This document shows, piece by piece, positions 1 to 6,838 of a stretch of 19,270 bases of DNA. This DNA comes from Bacillota bacterium (lineage in GTDB: Bacteria; Bacillota; Clostridia; Peptostreptococcales; Anaerovoracaceae). The notes beneath the pieces are model-generated. The model made no database searches. It worked only from the letters and a program-made list of their open reading frames with translations, and was not told the origin of the DNA. A program made the translations under genes and the position numbers. Positions within the stretch are counted from its first letter, which is position 1. Each line of letters begins with the position of its first letter. Where the stretch lies: positions 1-19,270 of the forward strand of contig JAEEPD010000021.1 of assembly GCA_016284575.1 (NCBI GenBank), read 5' to 3'.

Positions 1-1
1 C

Positions 2-277
2 TATCTGGTTAATCTAGACCAAGGGATAACGCTTAATTATAACTACAATACAACTGCTTCACCAAAATACATAACAATTCACTATGTATTTGAATTTTGG
101 GATAGTCAGGGCAAGTTCAACAACGCACATTATTTTGTGGCTCCATCTGGCTCCTTTGGTACAGCAAGTGGGGTTAGATCAGAAAGGCTGAATTTCAGTT
201 TGCCGGCATCTGTGGATACACAAGAGTATGAGAGTTTCTTGTACTTCTGGAAGGGATTTAAACTAATAAAACAATAA
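2..277 (+). CDS. C-terminal end of an unknown, probably secreted protein (partial)
   Basis: An open frame enters from the left edge and runs 91 codons to TAA at 275-277; the start lies outside the window. The protein piece is rich in Asn, Tyr, Phe and Ser and poor in Lys/Arg, with alternating hydrophobic residues as in beta-sandwich extracellular modules. Its last residues (YESFLYFWKGFKLIKQ) loosely resemble the short aromatic tail (V-K-x-F-x-W-x-x-x-x-x-x-K-P-L) that ends many clostridial secreted proteins; this is recollection, not a search result. The segment is AT-richer than the genes to the right and shares that character with the next two loci. The peptide gene starts 34 nt downstream with no terminator between, so the two are probably co-transcribed. 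Function unknown. Confidence 0.65.
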   Translation, partial: YLVNLDQGITLNYNYNTTASPKYITIHYVFEFWDSQGKFNNAHYFVAPSGSFGTASGVRSERLNFSLPASVDTQEYESFLYFWKGFKLIKQ

Positions 278-311
278 TTTGAATTATATTATCGATTAAA
301 GGATAAAAGAC

Positions 312-434
312 ATGCAAAACCAAAAAGACAAGTACGAAACAGTGGAAATTGAAGTGATCAAATTCAACAGCGAAGACGTCATCATTACCAGCGGTGGCGA
401 GGACCCGGATCCCAACGAAGGTCCTGTAATCTAG
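312..434 (+). CDS. 40-residue acidic peptide with an EDVIxTSGG motif
   Basis: ATG at 312 has a good Shine-Dalgarno (AAAGGA, 298-303) 8 nt upstream. Forty codons end at TAG 432-434, followed within 20 nt by a strong intrinsic terminator. The peptide starts with a polar Lys/Gln stretch, has the core YETVEIEVIKF followed by EDVIITSGG, and ends in an acidic Asp/Glu/Pro/Gly tail. There is no signal peptide or membrane segment. I recall similar clostridial micro-proteins with the pattern KYExPxxEVIxFxxEDVIxTSG, usually annotated hypothetical. The Tyr-x-x-x-x-x-E-V/I layout vaguely recalls lasso-type RiPP leaders, but no modification enzyme is visible here. It may be co-transcribed with the upstream secreted-protein gene. 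Function unknown; confidence that it is a real gene is good because ribosome site, codon content and terminator agree. Confidence 0.72.
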   Translation: MQNQKDKYETVEIEVIKFNSEDVIITSGGEDPDPNEGPVI

Positions 435-452
435 TAAAAACAACAAACCAAA

Positions 453-486
453 GGCCAGCTCCCAGATGGAGACTGGCCATTTTGGA
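453..486 (+). terminator. Intrinsic terminator after the small peptide gene
   Basis: GGCCAG-CTCC (453-462) pairs with GGAG-A-CTGGCC (468-478) around a five-base loop, with one bulged A. A T-rich tract follows (ATTTTGGAGTATTTT). An A-rich run precedes the stem, so it may also stop leftward transcription. It ends the transcript of the 40-residue peptide and cuts the decayed ORF at 509 off from upstream transcription. Confidence 0.8.
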
Positions 487-508
487 GTATTTTATATTTT
501 GAAATGTT

Positions 509-1222
509 ATGTATCAGCTTATTGTTATAGCTGATCCAGCAATAGCGATTAATATCAATGCCTCTGTCTCTATTCCGTATGATAGCGCAATAAGGGTCTG
601 GTGTCCCGATAAAGAAAACCATTTAGCTAACTTAAGCCTTACTCCACCAAGCGGGTACGAATTATCCAGTGTGGAGAATGGATTTGAGATTCTGTACTCA
701 TTTACTGTAATTGGCATTCCGTCGCTCACGTTCAGTCACAGCGCATCCTTTGGGAATGACATGCAACTTAATTTCTATGTACCGGTTTCCAAGCTTGATG
801 GGTATGATAACGTCAGCCTTAAAATTGAAAAACAGGAATATACCAATAATGGCGGGGATACGTATACATATAAGACCGTAGATATTGATACCTATACATA
901 CAGGACCATGAGTGGTGTGCAGAATTACAGATTTATCTTTAATGGTATCGCCGCAAAGGAGATGGGAAATGAAATAAAAGCATATATACTTGCCGATAAG
1001 AATGGTCATACATATACGAGTGATGCAGATGTATATAGTATAAAAGCCTATGCCTATGCATGCCTGGAGAGCACTAGTTCTTCAATAACTCCGGAGTTCA
1101 AGACTCTGGTTGTAGACATGCTTAATTATGGTGCAAGCTCACAAAGGTACTTCAAATACAATCTGAATAATCTGGTGAATGCAGATCTGACTGAAGAGCA
1201 GAAGGCCATGGGAACACACTAA
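509..1222 (+). pseudogene. Decayed fragment of a clostridial secreted-protein module
   Basis: The open frame encodes 237 residues, but no ribosome site precedes ATG 509 and there is no signal peptide, although the module is normally found in secreted proteins. Roughly the last 150 residues match a pattern I know from clostridial extracellular proteins: ASFGNDMQLNFYVP, then GVQNYRFIFNGIAAKEMGNEIKA, YSIKAYAYACLE, and the signature TLVVDMLNYGASSQRYFKYN followed by LVNADLTEEQKAMG. The stretch between (about residues 105-140) is threonine/tyrosine rich. The frame stops abruptly right after AMGTH, whereas family members usually continue. In another frame, codons from 1213 remain open to TGA 1294-1296, hinting at a frameshift or junction there. 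A stop (500-502) and a terminator (453-478) separate it from the coding frames upstream. I read it as a 5'- and possibly 3'-truncated remnant; a short intact protein cannot be excluded. Confidence 0.6.
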
Positions 1223-1316
1223 TAGCAAGTATTGTGGATGAAATAAAGCGTGTACTCGTTAAGGAGCCAAAAGCGATTTGTACCAAAGAAAAGTGAAGCA
1301 TGATCATTTTCTCCCC

Positions 1317-1354
1317 GGGAAGCGTTGTATTTTTACAATGCTTCCCGTTTTTTT
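1317..1354 (+). terminator. Intrinsic terminator before the SLH surface-protein gene
   Basis: GGGAAGC-G-TTGTA (1317-1329) pairs with TACAA-T-GCTTCCC (1334-1346) around a short T loop, followed by seven T residues at 1348-1354. It marks the end of the AT-rich left segment and insulates the surface-protein gene. Confidence 0.85.
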
Positions 1355-1379
1355 ATTTCCCTTTATATTGTGTATGTGC

Positions 1380-1385
1380 TATACT
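1380..1385 (+). promoter_or_regulatory. Putative extended -10 promoter of the SLH gene
   Basis: TATACT at 1380-1385 is preceded by TGC, giving an extended -10 (TGn-TATACT). No good -35 is visible at 16-18 nt upstream (T-rich only). It lies 28 nt before the ATG and just after a terminator, so this gene needs its own promoter about here. Confidence 0.5.
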
Positions 1386-1412
1386 GTAAACACAAAATAG
1401 GAGGTTTTTGCA

Positions 1413-4400
1413 ATGAAAGGGAAGAGATTGCTTTCTTTGATCCTGAGCGTGGCCATGCTCCTTATGTGCATGCCCCTCAGTGCCTATGCGGCCAACGGAG
1501 AGTCCGTCATAGACAAAGTCACATATAAAGGGACATCCATCGCGCCCAAGGACAGGAACATAGTCCTGAGCGTGCCTGCCAGCTTCACCGGCAGCATAGA
1601 CATGTCCAGCGAGCTCAGCATCAGCTACATAAAGCTCAACTATAAATACTTCGCGGAGATGTATCCCGAAGGCGCCACCATCAAGTACGGTGAGACCAAG
1701 ATCCTGAGGACCCAGTACGAGGTCACCGAAAACGGCAAGACCTCGTCCTACACCAGCGATTACAAGGTAAGCCTCCAGAAAAACGAATTCATCTCCCCCA
1801 GCTTTGAGGGCAGGCTCAGCCTGCGCCTTTCCATGGACGGCAGCGCTCTGCAGCTTTCAAAGGCGCAGTTCGAAAAGCTCTACAAGCAGAATGACGGCAA
1901 GGCTATGGGCGGCATCACCATAGAGGGCGCCAAGGCTTCCGTGGTCACCTTCAGCGTGAACAACGGCAGCCCCATCGACACCTCCGTGGGCGGCAAGGTT
2001 CAGGCGGCAAACCTGGACAGGCTTTACCTGCAGCCCAAGGGCGTGGGCACCGCCAGCTTTAAGGTAAGCGCCTACGATACCGACGGCAAGACTGTGGACG
2101 GCTACATCTCCCTGGACGTGGAGGTCATCAAGTCCACAAAGCTGGCGGATATCAATATCGAGCTCAGCCAGCTGGAGACCTACGGCCTCAGGCGGGCGAA
2201 CCTGGCCACCATCTTCCAGGAGGCTGCAAAGAAGGACATTGACAGCGTCAAGATAACCGAGCTTCCGACTCTGGGCAGACTGGTCCACAATTACAGCAGC
2301 GACGGAAGCTACGGCAATACCGCTTCCAGAGATACCTACATGTCCATCGCGGACTTCAACATGCTCAGCTACATCCCCAACAGGGATTCCATTACCAGGA
2401 ACGTGGCCGACAGCGTAAAGTTCACCGCAAAGGACAAGGACGGCAACGAATTCACCGGCAGCATCAACATCTCTGTCATCTACCAGCGCATGGGCCTGGA
2501 GGACATGAGCGCCACCATCAAGAAGGGCGAGCCGGTCAAGCTCATAAACATCGCGGACATCCAGAAGCAGTACGAGGCCAACGGCAGCGGCACCTTCGGA
2601 TATGTGTACTTTACTCTGCCCGACAGCAGCAATGCACAGCTCCGCTATAACTACAGAAGCGCCACTCAGCTGGGCGACGCTGTCAAGGAGACCGATGCCT
2701 TCTACATCACCGGGACCAACCGCAAGTACCTGAACAGCCTGTACTTCGTTCCGGACAGCGACTACTCCGGCAGCGTATACCTCTATTACGAAGCCTACAA
2801 CAGCAATCAGCAGTACCCGCTCTTCGGCCGCATCCGCGTGAACGTGGCCACCTACGAGCTCACCGATCTGAGCTACTCCGTATATCAGGACGAGTACCTG
2901 AACTTCGAGGAGATAGGCTCCGACATCAACAGCAAATTCAAGTCCGCGGACGGAACCTCCGGCGGCTTCAACTACGTGAGATTCACCCTGCCCAGCGCCA
3001 GCTACGGCACCCTCTGGTATGGCTACAAATCTTCCCTCAATACCGGAAGCAGGGTCGGCTCCTCCGACAATTATTACCGCAGCGGCAGCGGCAGGCTCCT
3101 CTCCGACGTGAGCTTCGTGCCCACCAGCAGCTACTCAGGCTCCTTCGTCCTGAAGTACAACGCCTACGACAACTCCAACAACGCCTACAGCGGCGAGATC
3201 GAGATAAACGTCAAGGAGACCAAGTACGACGTTGAGACCCTGGTGCTGAACATCAAGGCAGGACGCAATCTGGAAATGCCCGTGACCGCCATCAACAACG
3301 CGGTCAGAGACGCCTCCGGCGGCGCATCCTTCAATTACCTCTACTTCAGCGACCTGCCCCTTTCCAGAAGCGGCGCCCTCTACTACGGACGCACCGCAGC
3401 CGATAAGGGCACAGCAGTGGAGGAGGACAGCAACGACGTATACAACAGGACCGGCAGTGAGAAGCTGCTCTCCGACGTGGTGTTCGCGGCCAATTCCGCC
3501 TTTGCGGGCGATACTGAGCTGGAGTACAGAGCCTTCGTAAGCAAGACCGATTACTACGACGGCAAGATCATAATCCGCGTGGCAGAGGGCAACGGGACCC
3601 TTCCCGACATCTCCTACGAGACTCCCAATAACCTGATCCTGGGCTTCTGGGGCGCTGACTTCTCCGATGCTCTCAAGACCCTGACAAACGATTCCCTGGA
3701 TTACGTGATCTTCGAGCTTCCTCCCGCGGAGGCCGGCGAGCTGGTATTTGAATACACCAGCGATTCCAAGTACGGCTACAAGGTCAAGGCTGGAGATAAG
3801 TTCGACAGGCTTGGCAGCGGGGACCTGATCTCCGACCTGGACTTCGTTCCCAAGCTCGGCTACATCGGAAGCTTCGATCTGAACTATACAGCCTACGATT
3901 CCGTCGGCGAGCAGTACGACGGCGTGGTCAAGATCAAGATCCTGAGAGCCTCCGACTTTGAGGACGTGTCCAAGGTGGCCTATTACTACGATTCCGTGAA
4001 CTGGGCTGTGGACAAGGGCATCACCGAGGGCACCAGCAGGACCAGGTTCTCTCCGGATAAGGACTGCACAAGGGCTCACGTTATCACCTTCCTTTGGAGA
4101 GCCAAGGGCTGCCCGGAGCCGAAGTCGGTAGTCAGCCCCTTCCCCGACATCAAGGATAGCGACTATTTCTACAAGGCTGCCATCTGGGCATTCGAGAACG
4201 ACATCTACCCCGGTACCAAGGAGGGCAACTTCGCGGCTGACAAGGTCTGCACCAGAAGAGACTTCGTCTACCTGCTGTGGATGGCAGAGGGCCAGCCTTC
4301 ACCCGGAACCCAGAAGAATGTGTTCGAGGATGTTAAGGATGATGATGCAGCTTGCAAGGCTATTCTCTGGGCCTACAAGACCGGAGTGACCGACGGCACC

Positions 4401-4478
4401 TCGGCGACCCGCTTCAGCCCCGACAGTTCCACAAACCGCGCTCAGGTAGTGACCTTCCTCTACAGAGCTTACAAGTAA
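1413..4478 (+). CDS. S-layer-homology (SLH) surface protein with five tandem beta-domains
   Basis: A 1021-residue exported wall-associated protein. ATG 1413 follows a strong AGGAGG site (about 1400-1405). Residues 1-26 are a signal peptide (KGKR, a hydrophobic core, SAYA cleavage). A Ser/Lys/Tyr-rich region up to about residue 244 is followed by five repeats of about 120 residues, each with the pattern F-x-LP...G-x-L...Y...G...L-S-D-V-x-F-V-P...Y-S-G-S...Y-x-A-Y-D...Y-x-G-x-I-x-I-x-V. This resembles cadherin-like/Ig-like repeats; that assignment is inferred. Three SLH domains start near residues 849 (FEDVSK), 909 (FPDIKD) and 970 (FEDVKD), each with an RFSPD/NFAAD plus T-R motif that normally binds pyruvylated secondary wall polymer. 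SLH2 looks degenerate, with IYPGT in place of the usual GITxGT. Single-gene unit with its own terminator. Role: adhesin or structural surface protein; ligand unknown. Confidence 0.9.
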   Translation: MKGKRLLSLILSVAMLLMCMPLSAYAANGESVIDKVTYKGTSIAPKDRNIVLSVPASFTGSIDMSSELSISYIKLNYKYFAEMYPEGATIKYGETKILRTQYEVTENGKTSSYTSDYKVSLQKNEFISPSFEGRLSLRLSMDGSALQLSKAQFEKLYKQNDGKAMGGITIEGAKASVVTFSVNNGSPIDTSVGGKVQAANLDRLYLQPKGVGTASFKVSAYDTDGKTVDGYISLDVEVIKSTKLADINIELSQLETYGLRRANLATIFQEAAKKDIDSVKITELPTLGRLVHNYSSDGSYGNTASRDTYMSIADFNMLSYIPNRDSITRNVADSVKFTAKDKDGNEFTGSINISVIYQRMGLEDMSATIKKGEPVKLINIADIQKQYEANGSGTFGYVYFTLPDSSNAQLRYNYRSATQLGDAVKETDAFYITGTNRKYLNSLYFVPDSDYSGSVYLYYEAYNSNQQYPLFGRIRVNVATYELTDLSYSVYQDEYLNFEEIGSDINSKFKSADGTSGGFNYVRFTLPSASYGTLWYGYKSSLNTGSRVGSSDNYYRSGSGRLLSDVSFVPTSSYSGSFVLKYNAYDNSNNAYSGEIEINVKETKYDVETLVLNIKAGRNLEMPVTAINNAVRDASGGASFNYLYFSDLPLSRSGALYYGRTAADKGTAVEEDSNDVYNRTGSEKLLSDVVFAANSAFAGDTELEYRAFVSKTDYYDGKIIIRVAEGNGTLPDISYETPNNLILGFWGADFSDALKTLTNDSLDYVIFELPPAEAGELVFEYTSDSKYGYKVKAGDKFDRLGSGDLISDLDFVPKLGYIGSFDLNYTAYDSVGEQYDGVVKIKILRASDFEDVSKVAYYYDSVNWAVDKGITEGTSRTRFSPDKDCTRAHVITFLWRAKGCPEPKSVVSPFPDIKDSDYFYKAAIWAFENDIYPGTKEGNFAADKVCTRRDFVYLLWMAEGQPSPGTQKNVFEDVKDDDAACKAILWAYKTGVTDGTSATRFSPDSSTNRAQVVTFLYRAYK
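2145..3944 (+). repeat. Five tandem ~120-residue protein repeats inside the SLH protein
   Basis: Within the reading frame, five units of about 360 nt follow one another. They end respectively in GSINISVIY, GRIRVNV, GEIEINV, GKIIIRV and GVVKIKI. Units 2, 3 and 5 are the most alike (YSGS or YIGS followed by Y-x-AYD/N). Unit 1 is the most diverged and lacks the clear F-V-P-x-x-x-Y-S-G-S block. The similarity is at protein level; DNA identity between units is low, so the expansion is old. Confidence 0.75.
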
Positions 4479-4494
4479 ACAAGGAAGCATAAGC

Positions 4495-4531
4495 AAAAAA
4501 AAGGCCGGATCCTTCATGGATCCGGTCTTTT
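4495..4531. terminator. Bidirectional intrinsic terminator between convergent genes
   Basis: CCGGATCC (4505-4512) and GGATCCGG (4518-4525) form a perfect 8-bp stem with a five-base loop. An A-run lies to the left (about 4495-4502) and TCTTTT to the right. It therefore can stop both the rightward SLH gene (stop at 4478) and the leftward J-protein gene (stop at 4554). Confidence 0.88.
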
Positions 4532-4553
4532 GCTACGTATTGATTATGACCTG

Positions 4554-5351
4554 TCACAGCTTCTGGGTGTTGTCGAATACCGGGCTGTTGTTTTGGGTCT
4601 CAAAGGGCTGCTCGTAGTGGTTTCCGTCGTATTCCTCGTAGTAATGGGGCTGGCTGTAGTAAATATATGCATTCACGCAGCTGGCCAGTCTGGACACCAG
4701 GAAGAGTATCAGGAAGATGCGTATGAGGGAGAAGCGGGTCCTGCGGTAATAGGTATAGTGCTGCCCCCCGTAGGGATTCTGCCTGTAGCCGTTCTGACCG
4801 TAGGGATTCTGTCTGCTGCCATAGGGCTGGCTGTAGTCGTACTGAGAGTCCTCTGAGTCATCCTCAGAGCTGTAGGCATTCTGTCCGTACCCGTTCTGCG
4901 CATAGCCATTGGGCCTGCCTGAGCTGTAATAATAGAAATGGAAGGGACCGAACCAGCCGCTGCGGTAGCCGCCCTGGCCGTCCTGACGGTAGGTGCTGCC
5001 CCTTTCGGAGCCGTAGGCGTCATCATCTGAGCCGTATGTCCCGTAGCTCTGGTATCCCTGATAGCTCTGATAGCCCTGATACGAAGAGCCGTAGGAGGAT
5101 CCAGGACCATAGGAGGAGTAGGCGGAAGAAGAGCTATATCTGAGCTGCTCGTCATAGATAGCCTTCTTCTGAGGATCCTTCAGGGTGTCGTAGGCCGCGT
5201 TAAGCTCCTTGGTCTTTTCCTCTGCCACCGCCTTGGACACATTGCCCGCATCCGGGTGGTAGTACTTGACCTTGTTCAGATAAGCCGCGCGTATCTTCGA
5301 CTGATCCTCCGTATATTCACTTATTCCTAAAACAGAATAGTAGTTCTCCAT
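4554..5351 (-). CDS. J-domain (DnaJ-like) protein, Tyr/Gly/Ser-rich linker, C-terminal membrane segment
   Basis: A 265-residue DnaK co-chaperone candidate. Residues 1-70 form a J domain: YYSVLGI, helix II, the invariant HPD at residues 32-34, and ELNAAYDTLKDPQKKAIYDEQ. From about residue 71 to 205 comes a low-complexity linker made of SYG, YQSYQGY, NGYGQN and NPYGQN-like units, very rich in Tyr, Gly, Ser, Gln and Asn. Residues 207-227 (FSLIRIFLILFLVSRL...) form one hydrophobic membrane segment preceded by RR, and a short Tyr/Glu/Asn tail follows. The Gly/Phe and zinc-finger domains of DnaJ proper are absent, so it is a class III J-protein. The ATG has a GGAG site 10 nt upstream. J domain to stimulate DnaK at the membrane is known for the family; the linker's role is unknown. 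Confidence 0.87.
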   Translation of the reverse strand: MENYYSVLGISEYTEDQSKIRAAYLNKVKYYHPDAGNVSKAVAEEKTKELNAAYDTLKDPQKKAIYDEQLRYSSSSAYSSYGPGSSYGSSYQGYQSYQGYQSYGTYGSDDDAYGSERGSTYRQDGQGGYRSGWFGPFHFYYYSSGRPNGYAQNGYGQNAYSSEDDSEDSQYDYSQPYGSRQNPYGQNGYRQNPYGGQHYTYYRRTRFSLIRIFLILFLVSRLASCVNAYIYYSQPHYYEEYDGNHYEQPFETQNNSPVFDNTQKL

Positions 5352-5422
5352 TGGTCGATCTCCTGCACTGCCATATTGCTACGGCCAGCTGCAGATTGGG
5401 TGAAGCCCCTGTGAAGAGCAGG

Positions 5423-5443
5423 TAAAATCCCGGCTCCGCCAGG
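5423..5443 (-). terminator. Possible weak terminator after the S51 peptidase gene
   Basis: On the minus strand, CCTGGC and GCCGGG (one G-T wobble) pair around a GGA loop, followed by ATTTTA. It lies 7 nt beyond the peptidase stop. The stem is short and the T-tract weak, so read-through into the J-protein gene is likely. The remainder of the 98-nt gap to that gene shows no clear promoter. Confidence 0.35.
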
Positions 5444-5449
5444 CTTCTT

Positions 5450-6220
5450 CTATATGCGGATGACGTCGCCGTTCTCCATCAGCGGTTCGAAAACGCCATT
5501 TTTGATGATCAGAGCCTCTCCGAAGAGATGCTCTGTGCGGCTCACAGTGCCATTTTCACCCCGCTTAAGCTCTCCGAGGATAAAAGACCCATCGGGCAGC
5601 ACAAAGAAGCCTCTGAAGGCCTTTGAGAGGCTCTGGGGCACATTCCAGGAGTCCCTTCTTGCTATATCCTTGTAGATGTGGCGGCCGAGCAGTCTCTGGT
5701 CCGCGTTCAGGTTATAGTGGGGCAGAATGTTGGCTGTTGTTATGCCAAGCCCCTCTATCCAGCGCTTATATGTCAGGTCCCCCAGCTCCACCTCGTATTC
5801 GGGCTCCGCGTAGACCGTGTCCGCCATGTTCATGCTGCCTGCGCTGATGCCCATGACCAGTCCCTCGTAGTCCTGAAGCTTTTCCTTAAGGCCTATCTCG
5901 TGGAAATACCTGTTCTGGGTGGGCACGTGGCCCCCGGCAAGTATTATCCAGTCCGCCCTGGCGATCAGCTCGCCGGCGCTGGCATCGGTCTGATGATCCA
6001 GTATGTCGTAGCCCGTAATGTTGATCCCCGCGGCAAGAAAGCTCTCCAAAAGCCGCATCCAGTAGAATTCTGTTATCTCGTGCATGTCAGGCTCTGAGCA
6101 CACGTAAAGGGCGTGAATGTCCTTTGGCAGCATCAGCTTAAGAAAGCCGATGAAGCCGTTGTCCGGGATCACTTCGTTCCGCTCGTCGTAGAGCGGGCTG
6201 CTGGTAAGTATGTATTTCAT
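5450..6220 (-). CDS. Peptidase S51 family protein (dipeptidase E / cyanophycinase-like)
   Basis: A 256-residue cytosolic serine hydrolase of the class I amidotransferase-like fold. The nucleophile elbow GISAGSM puts the catalytic Ser at residue 126, matching the GxSAG of Asp-dipeptidase E, and the candidate His is residue 168 (ILPHYN). An upstream ILAGGHVPTQN block (residues 93-103) matches the oxyanion/binding loop of the family. Known members cleave Asp-X dipeptides or cyanophycin; without cyanophycin genes here, small-dipeptide hydrolysis is the better guess. Its ATG (6218-6220) directly abuts the TAA of dtd, and an AGGAG site lies inside the dtd 3' end, so it is the second gene of a leftward operon. 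Length and motifs look intact. Confidence 0.85.
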   Translation of the reverse strand: MKYILTSSPLYDERNEVIPDNGFIGFLKLMLPKDIHALYVCSEPDMHEITEFYWMRLLESFLAAGINITGYDILDHQTDASAGELIARADWIILAGGHVPTQNRYFHEIGLKEKLQDYEGLVMGISAGSMNMADTVYAEPEYEVELGDLTYKRWIEGLGITTANILPHYNLNADQRLLGRHIYKDIARRDSWNVPQSLSKAFRGFFVLPDGSFILGELKRGENGTVSRTEHLFGEALIIKNGVFEPLMENGDVIRI

Positions 6221-6667
6221 TTAGATCTCCTCTGAATCAAGAATAATGGTGAAGGGCCCGTCGTTCAGGAGCTCCACCTTCATGTCCGCACCGAATATGC
6301 CCCTCTGGACCCCAGGAACGTACTTTTCCGCCTCCTCGCAGATGTGATCATAGAGAGGGGAGGCCATGTCGGGCTTTCCCGAGCCTGTGAAGCTGGGCCT
6401 GTTGCCTTTTTTGCAGTCCGCGTAGAGGGTGAACTGGCTTATCAGCAGCAGCCTTCCGTCCACATCCGCCAGCGACAGGTTGGTCTTTCCGTTTTCGTCC
6501 TCAAAAATGCGCAGTCCGCACATCTTCTTCACCAGTCTGTCCGCTATCTCTTCTGTATCCGTCTGCGAAATGCCTATGAGCACCATAAAGCCGCGGTCTA
6601 TCCTTCCGGTGACCTCTCCGTCTATGGTGACGCTGGCATGCTTAACTCTTTGTATTACGAATTTCAT
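6221..6667 (-). CDS. dtd: D-aminoacyl-tRNA deacylase (D-Tyr-tRNA(Tyr) deacylase)
   Basis: A 148-residue cytosolic proofreading enzyme that removes D-amino acids (and Gly) mischarged onto tRNA. Family hallmarks are all present: MKFVIQRVKHASVTIDGEVTG at the N-terminus, LLISQFTLYAD (the SQFTL active-site segment), GNRPSFTGSGKP, and NDGPFTI with the Gly-cis-Pro motif near the C-terminus. Length is typical (about 145-150). The reading frame is open further upstream to 6784, but I chose ATG 6665-6667 because the protein begins with the conserved MKxVIQRV and an AAGGGG site precedes it by about 7 nt. It leads a two-gene operon with the S51 peptidase and is divergent from the catabolic locus at 6839. 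Confidence 0.95.
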   Translation of the reverse strand: MKFVIQRVKHASVTIDGEVTGRIDRGFMVLIGISQTDTEEIADRLVKKMCGLRIFEDENGKTNLSLADVDGRLLLISQFTLYADCKKGNRPSFTGSGKPDMASPLYDHICEEAEKYVPGVQRGIFGADMKVELLNDGPFTIILDSEEI

Positions 6668-6710
6668 GTTATACCCCTTCTGCAAATGATACGGCCTCTG
6701 CCGCATCATC

Positions 6711-6740
6711 ATTATACTATGGATTTCTGTTTTTTTACAA
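6711..6740 (-). promoter_or_regulatory. dtd: Putative sigma-A promoter of the dtd-S51 operon
   Basis: On the minus strand, TTGTAA (6740-6735) and TATAAT (6716-6711) are separated by 18 nt, about 45 nt upstream of the dtd ATG. It lies back-to-back with the rightward promoter at 6772-6800, so this 171-nt gap is a divergent control region. Confidence 0.65.
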
Positions 6741-6771
6741 TGCAATTCACTTAAGAAAAGGGCAGAGCATA

Positions 6772-6804
6772 TTGACAAATACATTATATAATCTTATATT
6801 ATGA
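6772..6804 (+). promoter_or_regulatory. Promoter/operator P1 of the kinase-amidohydrolase-YjbQ unit
   Basis: TTGACA (6772-6777), a 17-nt spacer and TATATT (6795-6800), followed by ATGA. The -35 is perfect. ATTATAT (6783-6789) and ATATTAT (6796-6802) form a near-perfect 7-bp inverted repeat (one mismatch) with a 6-nt centre that overlaps the -10, a natural repressor position. The block is 29/33 identical to the one at 9017-9049. Confidence 0.82.
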
Positions 6805-6838
6805 TATATAGACCCGCACAGGAAGGAGACTCCATAAA

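Noticed and set aside
2..1222. Possibility that the left partial gene and the 509-1222 fragment are one interrupted gene (same frame)
   Set aside because: Several stops, a separate peptide gene with its own ribosome site, and a strong terminator lie between; no sign of an insertion with matching ends.
3135..4079. Minus-strand open frame of 314 codons inside the SLH gene
   Set aside because: Shadow of a strongly biased coding strand; no ribosome site and no recognisable domain.
4530..4856. Plus-strand hydrophobic open frame opposite the J-protein
   Set aside because: It lies antisense to the Tyr/Gly-rich linker, and Val/Leu-rich content is the expected by-product; it starts inside a terminator.
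6668..6784. Upstream extension of dtd
   Set aside because: The added 39 residues cover the gene's own promoter region, and the conserved protein begins at MKFVIQRV with a good ribosome site.
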